A stretch of DNA of 7,274 nt from Spirochaetaceae bacterium (GCA_016794765.1 JAEUJG010000521.1:1-7274); one strand, 5' to 3'. Numbered from the stretch's first letter, positions 1-6,010 are shown. The notes: generated by a model from the sequence alone, not told the origin. Numbers and translations: made by a program.

Positions 1-1155
1 ATCGAATGCATGCGCGAGGGAGCCTTCGACTACGTGCCCAAGAGCGCGGAGTCGAGCCGGCTCATCGCGAGCATCCGCCACGCCCTCTCGATCCGCGAGC
101 TCCAGCGCGAATACGGCGCCCTCAAGGACAGCTTTCTCGCCGCGACGCGGCCGGAGTCCTCCGCCTTCGCCAAGATCATCACGCGGAACGACCGGATGCT
201 CTCCCTCCTCCGCTACGTGGAGACCGTGGCCCGCTCGCCCAAGCCCATCCTCGTCACCGGCGAATCGGGCACCGGCAAGGAGCTGATAGCCGAGGCGGTG
301 CATCTCGTGTCCGGCCGCTCCGGCTCCCTCGTCGGGCTCAACATCGCCGGCCTCGACGAGACGATGTTTTCCGACAGCCTTTTCGGCCACCGCAAGGGCG
401 CCTTCACCGGAGCCGACGCCGAGCGCGGCGGCCTCATCGAAAGGGCCGAGGGCGGGACCCTCTTTCTCGACGAGATCGGCGAACTCTCCGCCGGTTCCCA
501 GGTCAAGCTCCTCCGCCTCATCGAGGAAAAGCGCTATTATCCCCTCGGCGCCGACCTCCCGCGGAGCTCCAACGCCTCGATCGTCACCGCGACCAACCGC
601 GACCTCCGTGCCGCCTCCGCCGCGGGCGGCTTCCGCCTGGACCTCTTCTACCGGCTCCAGACCCACCTCGTCGAATTGCCGCCCCTGCGCGAACGGAAGG
701 ACGACCTGCCCCTCCTCCTGGCCCACTTCACCGAAAGGGCGGCGGAGCGCTTCGGCCGCAAGGCTCCCGCGATCCCCGACGAACTCATCCTCCTCCTCGA
801 GACCTACGCCTTTCCCGGAAACGTGCGCGAACTCGAGTCGATGGCCTATGACGCGGTCGGCCGCTGCAAGGGACCTACGCTCTCCCTGGAATCCTTCCGC
901 GAGAAGATCCTGGGCTCCGCCAGGGCTGATGGCCGGTCCAAGCCGGCGGAGCGCGAGGGCAGGACCCGCTTTGCCGCCTGGGAGCGCCTGCCCACGCTGG
1001 ACGAGGCCAAGTCGGAGCTCATCGCCGAGGCGCTGCGGCGCGCGAAGGGCAATCAGGGCATCGCGGCCGGCCTCCTCGGCATTTCGCGCACGACCCTCAA
1101 CAAGCGGCTGTCGGCGCAGCAACGGCTTGGCGACGGCGAGGAAGGGTGTGAATAA
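1..1155 (+). CDS. Sigma-54-dependent response regulator, NtrC/AtoC type (5' end outside window)
   Basis: This is a bacterial enhancer-binding protein that activates RNA polymerase carrying sigma-54, using ATP hydrolysis. The frame is open from base 1, and the first residues (IECMREGAFDYVPKS) look like the last helix of a receiver domain with its conserved lysine. An N-terminal phospho-acceptor domain therefore probably lies upstream, and the ATG at 10 is internal. The AAA+ domain is complete: Walker A GESGTGKE at 259-282, the sigma-54 contact loop GAFTGA at 397-414, Walker B LFLDEIGE at 460-483, the DLFYRLQ...LPPLRER arginine-finger region at 643-696 and PGNVREL at 814-834. A Fis-type helix-turn-helix follows at about 988-1110 (LPTLDEA, then GNQGIAAGLLGISRTTLNKR). 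The intact GAFTGA indicates a true sigma-54 activator. The stop is at 1153-1155. A consensus sigma-54 promoter lies 220 bp downstream on the same strand and is its likely target. The partner kinase is not visible. Family assignment is firm; the signal sensed is unknown. Confidence 0.95.
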   Translation: MECMREGAFDYVPKSAESSRLIASIRHALSIRELQREYGALKDSFLAATRPESSAFAKIITRNDRMLSLLRYVETVARSPKPILVTGESGTGKELIAEAVHLVSGRSGSLVGLNIAGLDETMFSDSLFGHRKGAFTGADAERGGLIERAEGGTLFLDEIGELSAGSQVKLLRLIEEKRYYPLGADLPRSSNASIVTATNRDLRAASAAGGFRLDLFYRLQTHLVELPPLRERKDDLPLLLAHFTERAAERFGRKAPAIPDELILLLETYAFPGNVRELESMAYDAVGRCKGPTLSLESFREKILGSARADGRSKPAEREGRTRFAAWERLPTLDEAKSELIAEALRRAKGNQGIAAGLLGISRTTLNKRLSAQQRLGDGEEGCE

Positions 1156-1161
1156 TTGCAC

Positions 1162-1187
1162 AGTCGCTTTTTTCTTCTCACGCGACT
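1162..1187. repeat. Inverted repeat AGTCGC-N14-GCGACT, possible activator site
   Basis: Six-base arms at 1162-1167 and 1182-1187 flank a 14-nt pyrimidine-rich spacer, starting seven bases after the regulator stop codon. As RNA it would be a weak hairpin whose T-run lies in the loop, so it is not a normal terminator. Its place about 215-240 bp upstream of the predicted sigma-54 start site fits an enhancer site, but nothing proves that. Confidence 0.3.
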
Positions 1188-1191
1188 AAAC

Positions 1192-1206
1192 CCTTGCCGG
1201 GCAAGG
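1192..1206. promoter_or_regulatory. 15-bp palindrome CCTTGCC-G-GGCAAGG, candidate enhancer-binding site
   Basis: This is a perfect 7-1-7 dyad, the kind of symmetry recognised by dimers with Fis-type helix-turn-helix domains. It lies about 200 bp upstream of the predicted start site of the sigma-54 promoter at 1376-1392, within the usual range for upstream activator sites. It could also form a short hairpin, but no T-run follows, so a terminator is unlikely. The binding role is inferred. Confidence 0.4.
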
Positions 1207-1260
1207 CAATAATTACCTGTCCTGCCGGTTTTTGATCCCCGCGCCACTAAAGCGTCACAG

Positions 1261-1282
1261 GGGCATCGCCTTCGCGATGCCC
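1261..1282. promoter_or_regulatory. 9-bp dyad GGGCATCGC-CTTC-GCGATGCCC
   Basis: Perfect nine-base arms at 1261-1269 and 1274-1282 surround a four-base centre. There is no T-run on either side, so it is not an intrinsic terminator on either strand. It lies about 120-140 bp upstream of the predicted sigma-54 start site, a typical enhancer distance. Its half-site differs from that of the 1192-1206 palindrome, so the two may bind different proteins, or one may instead be an RNA hairpin at the end of the regulator transcript. Confidence 0.4.
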
Positions 1283-1310
1283 GTAGTGCCGTATCCCCCA
1301 CTTTAAGGCA

Positions 1311-1370
1311 CAATATATTTCTTTATCTAAAAAGCAAATACAAATTAATGCATAAAACATGAAAAGGATC
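1311..1370. other. AT-rich spacer upstream of the sigma-54 promoter
   Basis: Only 13 of these 60 bases are G or C, in a window that is otherwise very GC-rich. The stretch lies between the candidate enhancer dyads and the -24/-12 promoter, where sigma-54 systems usually have flexible or protein-bent DNA that lets the activator loop onto polymerase. I found no good match to the IHF consensus, so the bending protein, if any, is unknown. Confidence 0.5.
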
Positions 1371-1375
1371 GATGG

Positions 1376-1392
1376 TTGGCACGTCCCTTGCT
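1376..1392 (+). promoter_or_regulatory. Sigma-54 (-24/-12) promoter, near-perfect consensus
   Basis: The sequence is T-TGGCACG, four bases, TTGCT, matching the classical sigma-54 consensus TGGCACG-N4-TTGCW. The invariant GG is at 1378-1379 and the GC at 1390-1391. Transcription should start near 1403. No other match of this quality was seen on either strand. The first protein gene downstream on this strand starts at 2699, beyond a strong terminator at 1525-1554, so the promoter most plausibly drives the short transcript described next. Adjacency to a sigma-54 activator gene supports the call. Confidence 0.88.
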
Positions 1393-1460
1393 TTATTGAT
1401 AGCAGCCTGGTTGGAAGTTAAAAACAGCGACCGTCTCTCTCGCCGGAGCTTGACGGTTGC

Positions 1461-1508
1461 CAGGTAAAAATAGCGGAAGGTAAAAAAGGTCGAATGTAAA
1501 AAAGGGGA
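1461..1508 (+). repeat. Three tandem 16-nt imperfect repeats within the candidate small RNA
   Basis: Units are CAGGTAAAAATAGCGG (1461-1476), AAGGTAAAAAAGGTCG (1477-1492) and AATGTAAAAAAGGGGA (1493-1508). The core GTAAAAA recurs at exactly 16-base steps (1464, 1480, 1496). A fourth, weaker relative, AAGTTAAAAACAGCGA, lies at 1415-1430 before the central hairpin. The repeats are predicted to be mostly single-stranded, so they could be repeated contact sites for a protein or a target mRNA. Confidence 0.7.
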
Positions 1509-1524
1509 GTTCAAAACTCGGTCG

Positions 1525-1554
1525 AAAGACCGCCCGGGGGGGCGGTCTTTTTTT
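1525..1554 (+). terminator. Strong intrinsic terminator of the candidate small RNA
   Basis: An 11-bp perfect stem pairs AAAGACCGCCC (1525-1535) with GGGCGGTCTTT (1540-1550) around a GGGG loop, and is followed by a T-tract reaching 1554. In the minus direction only three T residues follow the stem, so it works mainly for the plus strand, although it might also assist the minus-strand gene ending at 1600. An alternative GAAA-loop hairpin (1519-1523 with 1528-1532) overlaps its left arm. Confidence 0.92.
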
Positions 1555-1599
1555 GTCCGCGCGGCAACAGCGCGGCCATGCCGCCCGCGTTGTGGGAGG

Positions 1600-2517
1600 C
1601 TATCGTGTCCAGCGCAGCCAGATCTCGATGGGCTCCTCGAGCACGAGGAGTTTCATCGCGGGGATGCTCAGCTTGAGCTCGTTGCCCGCGAGGCTTCCGC
1701 CGCCGGCGGCCAGGATGGCGCCCGGCGCCGACACCGCGAGGCTGACGGAGGCGGATTCGAGGCCGGCGAGCGCCTTGTCGCCGAGCACGCCCTGGAGCAT
1801 GCGGCGGTATTCGGCCGCGCTGACGGGATCCTCCTCGAGCGCCGGCGGGGAAAGGGCCTCGAGGAGATAGGGATCGATGCCGGCGAGGAGTTCGCTCAAG
1901 GGGCCGACCTTGCCGCGTTCGAGCCTGAGGCGGAGTTCCGCCCAGCCCGGTCCCTCGGAGGATTTAAGGGCTCCGGACGCGGCCAGGTCGGGATCGGCGA
2001 GGATGGCGGCGACGCTTTTCGCGGCGAATTCGGCCTTCACCGAATCGGGGCTCGGCGCCTCCGCCGAGACGAGGCTCAAGCCCGGGCGGCCGCCCGATGC
2101 CTTGCGGAAGGCGGCGGGGTCGAAGAGGGGGGCGCCGGCCGGCAGCGAGGAGAGCTTGCGGAGCTTGGCGGCGAGGGCGGCGGGTACTTCGGCCGCGGCC
2201 AGGACCCGGACCGCGCCGTCGGCGCGGATGGCCGCCTGGACGTTCGCCGAGCAGGAGGAGAGGATGCCCGCGGCGGCGATGCCGAGCGCCGCGGCGCAGA
2301 AGGCGAGGGCGCCGAGGAAGAGGTGCCGCAGCCGGGGGCGGGGTTTCCCGGCGCCGATCCCGGCGGGCGCGGAGCCCGGGTCGCGGCCGCCCTCCACGAC
2401 GACGCCGTCGACCACGATGCGGGGCCCCGAGGCCTTGCGGCCGCGCGTTCCCGTCTCCGCCGATGCCTTCGATTCCGCGAGGGGGCCGCGGCCGCCCTCT
2501 CTCCGTTTGTCACTCAT
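1600..2517 (-). CDS. Membrane-anchored or lipoprotein-like protein, function unknown
   Basis: The 305-residue protein is not recognised with confidence. The ATG at 2515-2517 is preceded by GGAG (2524-2527 on the complement) at six bases, which supports this start. Residues 1-64 are polar and charged with low complexity, apart from a short hydrophobic PRIVVDGVVVEGG motif. One hydrophobic segment spans about 66-87 and ends in a lipobox-like LSSC with cysteine 89. The rest is an Ala/Leu-rich domain beginning NVQAAIRADGAVRV and ending in a hydrophobic strand (LSIPAMKLLVLEEPIEI). That pattern recalls short spirochaete lipoproteins whose mature part starts soon after Cys, but this is from memory and weak. 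The long region before the lipobox is odd. Either the protein is a single-pass membrane protein with its tail outside the cytoplasm, or translation starts later and it is a lipoprotein. It is divergent from the acyl-CoA ligase gene, with 181 bp between them. Confidence 0.75.
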   Translation of the reverse strand: MSDKRREGGRGPLAESKASAETGTRGRKASGPRIVVDGVVVEGGRDPGSAPAGIGAGKPRPRLRHLFLGALAFCAAALGIAAAGILSSCSANVQAAIRADGAVRVLAAAEVPAALAAKLRKLSSLPAGAPLFDPAAFRKASGGRPGLSLVSAEAPSPDSVKAEFAAKSVAAILADPDLAASGALKSSEGPGWAELRLRLERGKVGPLSELLAGIDPYLLEALSPPALEEDPVSAAEYRRMLQGVLGDKALAGLESASVSLAVSAPGAILAAGGGSLAGNELKLSIPAMKLLVLEEPIEIWLRWTR

Positions 2518-2698
2518 TTTCTTCTCCGTACCCTTCGAACATCCGCGCGGTGCGGGAGGTTACGCGCCGCCCTCGCTTCGCTTGGATGTCTTTTTTTTCA
2601 TCCCGGTCCGCAACCCGAACCGGCCCGTCGTGTCGTATATTCAAGCCGCCCCGCATTCCGGAACCAGAGCCAATCCGCGGGGCGCCACGAGGATGCCC

Positions 2699-4444
2699 AT
2701 GACGAATATAGAGCGCGAGCCCTGGAAATTCCTTGACGACTACCGCGGAAGCGCCTTTTCCGGGGAATGGCCGACCCTTCCCGAGATGTTCGCCATCACG
2801 ATGAGCCGCCATCCGGACAGGCCCTGCTTCACGATCTATGAGCCCGACCGCCAGAGCCTCAGCTACCGCGAGGCGAGGGAGCTCGTCCTCAAGGTATCCC
2901 GCCATCTCCGCTCGATCGGCGTCGGCCGCGGCTCCAAGGTCGTCGTCACGGGCAAGAACTCCCCCGAATGGGCCGTCGCCTATCTCGCCGTCCTCGAGGC
3001 CGGGGCCGTCGTCGTGCCCATAGATTACCAGCTCAGCCCCGCGGAGATCGTGAACCTCGTCAAGGCGAGCGACGCCGAGGTCCTCTTCGTCGACGAGGAA
3101 AAATCCGCCGATCTCGGCGCGGCGCTGGACGCGAAACTCAAGGCGCGCTATTCCCTCGCCGCCGGCAAGCCCGGCTATATCTACGAGCTGCCCGCGCCCG
3201 CCGAGGCGAGCCTGCCTCCCCTCCAGGCGGCGAAGTCCGAGGATCTCGCCGCGATCCTCTTCACGAGCGGCACGACCGGCGTTCCCAAGGGCGTCATGCT
3301 CTCCCACCGGAACTTCGTCGCCGACTGCTACCTCGCCCAGGGCAATATGTCGATCCACCACACGGACGTCTTCTACGCCCTCCTGCCCATCCACCATTCC
3401 TACACCATGCTCGCCGTCTTCATCGAGGCCATCTCCGTCGGCGCGGAGCTCGTCTTCGGCAAGCGCATGGCGATCAAGCAGGTCTTCAAGGACCTTAAGG
3501 AGGCCAAGGTCACGATGTTCCTCGGCGTCCCCCTCCTCTTCAACAAGGTGCTGGCCGGCATCCAGAAGGGCGTCAAGGAAAAGGGGCCACTCGTCCACGG
3601 CCTCATCGCCGCGCTCATGGCGGTCTCCGGCTTCATCAAGAAGGTCTTCGGCAGGAATCCGGGCAAGAAGATCTTCCATTCCCTCCTCGACAAGGCGAGC
3701 CTCGCGTCGAACCGCATCTGCATCTCCGGCGGCGGCCCCCTCGCGCCCGCCGTCTTCAAGAAGTACAACCAGCTCGGCATCGACTTCGTCCAGGGCTACG
3801 GCCTCACCGAGACCTCGCCCATCCTCACGCTCAATCCCATCTACCACTACAAGGAGACGAGCGTCGGCAAGGTGTTGCCGCGGACCGAGATGAAGATCGT
3901 CGACCCCGACGCCGAGGGCCGCGGCGAGATCGTCGTGAAGGGCCCCATGGTCATGATGGGCTACTACAAGATGCCCGAGGAGACGAAGGCGGCCTTCACC
4001 GCGGACGGTTGGCTCAAGACCGGCGACGTCGGCTATCTCGACGACGAGAACTACCTCTACCTCACCGGCCGCGCCAAGAACCTCATCGTCACGGAGGGCG
4101 GCAAGAACGTCTACCCCGAGGAGATCGAAAACCGCTTCCAGCTCTTCGACGAGGTCGAGCAGGTCTTGGTCTCCGGCTACGAGATCGACAAGGCGACGCG
4201 GAGCGAGGGCATCGAGGCCAGGCTCTATCCGAACCAGGATCTCTTCCTCAAGGACGCCGCCGGCGACAAGACCTCCGGCGCGGGCTGGGCGGCCGTGGAG
4301 GCGCGCATGCGCGAGCTCGTCGACGAGGTGAACCAGGGACTCCTGCCGTACCAGCGCATAACGCGCGTCGTGGTGCTCAAGGAGCCCATGGAGATGACGA
4401 CGACGAAGAAGATCAAGCGGCAGGCGGGCGCCAGGCCGGCCTGA
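2699..4444 (+). CDS. AMP-forming long-chain acyl-CoA synthetase-like ligase
   Basis: This 581-residue cytoplasmic or membrane-associated enzyme of the ANL superfamily should activate a carboxylic acid, probably a fatty acid, to an acyl-adenylate and then a CoA thioester. The core motifs are present: P-loop TSGTTGVPKG from residue 189, GYGLTETSP from 366, the ribose-binding TGD at 441-443, the hinge region GRAKN from 457, GGKNVYPEEIE from 467 and a C-terminal TTKKIKR whose lysine 571 matches the adenylation lysine. The insert around 310-330 (GLIAALMAVSGFIKKVFGR) is hydrophobic then basic, as in long-chain members that touch membranes. The frame is open upstream to 1877, but that part is antisense to another gene. 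The ATG at 2699 has GAGG at 2689-2692 with six-base spacing and begins the conserved protein, so I prefer it to the ATG at 2693. Chain length cannot be told from sequence. The gene appears monocistronic, since it ends before a terminator and a convergent gene. Confidence 0.93.
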   Translation: MTNIEREPWKFLDDYRGSAFSGEWPTLPEMFAITMSRHPDRPCFTIYEPDRQSLSYREARELVLKVSRHLRSIGVGRGSKVVVTGKNSPEWAVAYLAVLEAGAVVVPIDYQLSPAEIVNLVKASDAEVLFVDEEKSADLGAALDAKLKARYSLAAGKPGYIYELPAPAEASLPPLQAAKSEDLAAILFTSGTTGVPKGVMLSHRNFVADCYLAQGNMSIHHTDVFYALLPIHHSYTMLAVFIEAISVGAELVFGKRMAIKQVFKDLKEAKVTMFLGVPLLFNKVLAGIQKGVKEKGPLVHGLIAALMAVSGFIKKVFGRNPGKKIFHSLLDKASLASNRICISGGGPLAPAVFKKYNQLGIDFVQGYGLTETSPILTLNPIYHYKETSVGKVLPRTEMKIVDPDAEGRGEIVVKGPMVMMGYYKMPEETKAAFTADGWLKTGDVGYLDDENYLYLTGRAKNLIVTEGGKNVYPEEIENRFQLFDEVEQVLVSGYEIDKATRSEGIEARLYPNQDLFLKDAAGDKTSGAGWAAVEARMRELVDEVNQGLLPYQRITRVVVLKEPMEMTTTKKIKRQAGARPA

Positions 4445-4523
4445 TCCGCCCCGGGCCGGCCCCGCCGGCCACGGAGTTCCGGTCCGCGCGCTTGAAGCCG
4501 CGGACCTTGAACCAACTCGCGGC

Positions 4524-4562
4524 AAAAAGCCCCCGCCGTCCATCTGGACGTCGGGGGCATTT
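4524..4562. terminator. Bidirectional intrinsic terminator between convergent genes
   Basis: GCCCCCG (4529-4535) pairs with CGGGGGC (4552-4558). After one C/T mismatch, an inner CGTCC/GGACG stem closes an ATCT loop. On the minus strand the stem is followed by five T residues (4524-4528), a good end for the cyclase transcript. On the plus strand only ATTTG follows, giving a weaker end for the ligase transcript. Its location between two converging stop codons fits both uses. Confidence 0.8.
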
Positions 4563-4624
4563 GTCGGTGGGCCGCGCGGGAGGGCGCCGCGCGGCGCGGC
4601 CGCGCCTTGCCGGGCCCGGCGCGG

Positions 4625-5884
4625 CTACTTCGTGCCGTACACGGGGACGGGCTGCGTGCTGTTGCGGAGAAGCACCTCGCCGAGGCGGAGGAATTTGGTC
4701 TGGCTTTCGAGGCCGAGCTGGCGGAAGACGGGCTGGGAGAGGAGGAGGTCCTGCTTGAATTCGCGGCAGAGCGAGTCGAGGCGCGAGGCGACGGAGACCG
4801 CGTCGCCGAAGACGCCGAGGCGGCGCGAGCCCGCGACGCCGAGCTCGCCCGCGACGATTGGGCCGGCGTGGATGCCGATGCTCACCGCCTCGAGGGGCGG
4901 GAGGGAGGCGGCCGCGAGGTCGTCGCGGAGTCCGGGGAGCTCGGCCTGGAAGTCGAGGGCGCAGGCGACGGCGCGCTCCGAGGCGTCCTTCTCGCCGAGG
5001 AGGCCGAAGACGAGGATGACCGTGTCGCCCGTGATGCCGGCGAGCCGGCCGCGGTGGCGCTCGGCCATCGTGGCCCAGAGGGCGTAGTAGCGGTTGAGGA
5101 TGTCCACCGCGCGGGCGGGCGAAACGCGCTCCGCCAGCGAAGAGAAGTTGAGGACGTCGGCGGAGAGGACCGTGACGCCGATCGCCTGGGCCTGGGGCGC
5201 CTCGCCCGCCGGGACGGGGCCGACGAGCCGCGCCTCGCCGAAGAGCTTCGCGATGCGGGTGCGCAGGGACAGCACCGTAACCTTGTTCGCGAGGAGCATG
5301 AAGCCGAAGGTGGCGGCGCCGAAGGCGAAGAAGCCGTGCTGGGGCGATTCGAGGAAGCGCATGAAGGCCGGCGGGAAGGCCCGGATGTCCAGGGCGGCGG
5401 CGTACTCCTCGAGGGATATGCGGCCCGACGCGAGCCTGCCGGCGAGGCCGAGGCGGTGGTCGAGGTAAAAGTAGAAGAACACGAAGACGAGGACGGCTCC
5501 CAGGGCGAGGAGGGTCTCGGCGAAGCGCTTGATCCAGCGGCCGCGCGCCGCGAGGGCCAGGGCCTGGAAAAGCCCCACGTAGAGGGCCGCCGCCCAGAGG
5601 AAGGCGTTGGCCATTTCGAAGGGATCGAAGCTGCCGGCCAGGACGCGCACCAGGGCGTAGCCGCCGGGCGTGATGAAGGAAAAGAGGAAGCGCAGGACGG
5701 GACGATGGCCCTGGCCGACGAGGAGGAGGATCTGGATGAGGAGGAAGCCGGTTACTATGAGGAGAGCCGGCGCGCCGAGGGAGTCGGCCGAAGGCGTGAG
5801 GAAGAGCATGAGGATGAAGAAAACGACGAACTGGCTCGAGTAGAGGAAGAACTCTTCGAAGAAGCGCTTCATCATGAAACGCAT
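4625..5884 (-). CDS. Multi-pass membrane protein with class III nucleotide cyclase domain
   Basis: The 419-residue protein has about six hydrophobic segments (roughly residues 12-30, 38-56, 62-82, 92-112, 122-142 and 184-204), then a C-terminal adenylate/guanylate cyclase catalytic domain at about 235-390. The family makes cAMP or cGMP from the triphosphate as a homodimer. Both metal-binding aspartates are visible (D243 in SADVLNFS, D287 in GDTVILVFG), as is the conserved arginine R368 in GDAVSVASR. Three usual positions differ: the purine-selecting lysine before GD is G283, the second purine-selecting position is G357, and the transition-state asparagine is S364. Activity or substrate may therefore be unusual. 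The start at 5884 is chosen because AGGAGG (5889-5894, complement) sits four bases before it. The longer frame from 6019 would run across the divergent promoter region. The gene ends at the shared terminator near 4524-4562. No sensor domain other than the membrane part is seen. Confidence 0.9.
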   Translation of the reverse strand: MRFMMKRFFEEFFLYSSQFVVFFILMLFLTPSADSLGAPALLIVTGFLLIQILLLVGQGHRPVLRFLFSFITPGGYALVRVLAGSFDPFEMANAFLWAAALYVGLFQALALAARGRWIKRFAETLLALGAVLVFVFFYFYLDHRLGLAGRLASGRISLEEYAAALDIRAFPPAFMRFLESPQHGFFAFGAATFGFMLLANKVTVLSLRTRIAKLFGEARLVGPVPAGEAPQAQAIGVTVLSADVLNFSSLAERVSPARAVDILNRYYALWATMAERHRGRLAGITGDTVILVFGLLGEKDASERAVACALDFQAELPGLRDDLAAASLPPLEAVSIGIHAGPIVAGELGVAGSRRLGVFGDAVSVASRLDSLCREFKQDLLLSQPVFRQLGLESQTKFLRLGEVLLRNSTQPVPVYGTK

Positions 5885-5913
5885 GGGGCCTCCTGCGGCT
5901 CGGTCATCGGCCC

Positions 5914-5942
5914 ATAATATACTTCTTGCGCCGCCCTGCAAA
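5914..5942 (-). promoter_or_regulatory. Possible sigma-70-type promoter for the cyclase gene
   Basis: On the minus strand TTTGCA (5937-5942) is followed after 17 bases by TATTAT (5914-5919), giving a short leader before AGGAGG and the ATG at 5884. The -10 lies in an AT-rich island (ATAATATA), which supports it; the -35 is only a partial match. Confidence 0.45.
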
Positions 5943-5982
5943 GCCGTCGCTTGGGCGGGAACGATTTCGTGAATAATCTCCC

Positions 5983-6010
5983 TTGACGGCCGTTGACTCG
6001 AGGATACAAT
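5983..6010 (+). promoter_or_regulatory. Sigma-70-type promoter for the DUF3798 gene
   Basis: TTGACG (5983-5988) and TACAAT (6005-6010) are separated by 16 bases, close to the housekeeping consensus. The predicted start near 6017 leaves a leader of about 32 bases containing AAGGAGG (6038-6044), four bases before the ATG at 6049. The strong promoter and strong ribosome-binding site together suggest high expression. Confidence 0.75.

Larger units (their letters stand above)
1403..1554 (+). ncRNA. Candidate sigma-54-dependent small RNA, about 150 nt
   Basis: A consensus sigma-54 promoter and an intrinsic terminator bracket this segment, giving a predicted transcript of about 152 nt. It has no credible reading frame: the only ATG (1494-1496) is followed directly by TAA, and the TTG-started frame from 1396 or 1411 has no ribosome-binding site and ends at 1465-1467. 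It appears structured. A 9-bp stem pairs 1427-1435 with 1452-1460 (one G-T pair) around a 16-nt loop. An A-rich segment of three 16-nt repeats follows at 1461-1508, then a 5-bp GAGTT/AACTC hairpin at 1507-1519 and the terminator with a seven-T tail. The A-rich repeats and U-tail could bind an Hfq-like chaperone and pair with target mRNAs. The activator next door is the likely regulator, as with Qrr and GlmY RNAs. I do not recognise a known RNA family. Alternatives are a leader with a cryptic peptide or a decayed gene remnant. Confidence 0.65.

Noticed and set aside
1396..1467. Short TTG-initiated frame inside the candidate RNA
   Set aside because: The first TTG lies upstream of the predicted transcript start and the second is only about eight bases into it. 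No ribosome-binding site is present.
1323..1514. 63-codon minus-strand frame across the candidate small RNA
   Set aside because: It lacks a convincing ribosome-binding site and family motif, and lies antisense to the sigma-54 promoter and structured RNA segment.
2591..2598. Run of eight T in the divergent intergenic region
   Set aside because: No stem of useful length precedes it, so it is not an intrinsic terminator.
2636..2641. TATATT as a -10 box for the ligase gene
   Set aside because: No acceptable -35 hexamer is found at 16-18 bases upstream, so the promoter of the ligase gene cannot be assigned from sequence.
1877..2698. N-terminal extension of the ligase frame
   Set aside because: It runs antisense through the 1600-2517 gene and then the intergenic region, has no family similarity, and would make the enzyme far longer than usual. 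GAGG with correct spacing points to 2699.
2510..4543. 677-codon open frame on the minus strand opposite the acyl-CoA ligase
   Set aside because: It is the antisense shadow of a strongly conserved gene in GC-rich DNA. Its translation is low-complexity, rich in D, E, L, G, R and A, with no recognisable motif.
4607..5917. 436-codon plus-strand frame opposite the cyclase gene
   Set aside because: It is E/R/G/A-rich low-complexity translation lying antisense to a gene with clear catalytic motifs and its own ribosome-binding site.
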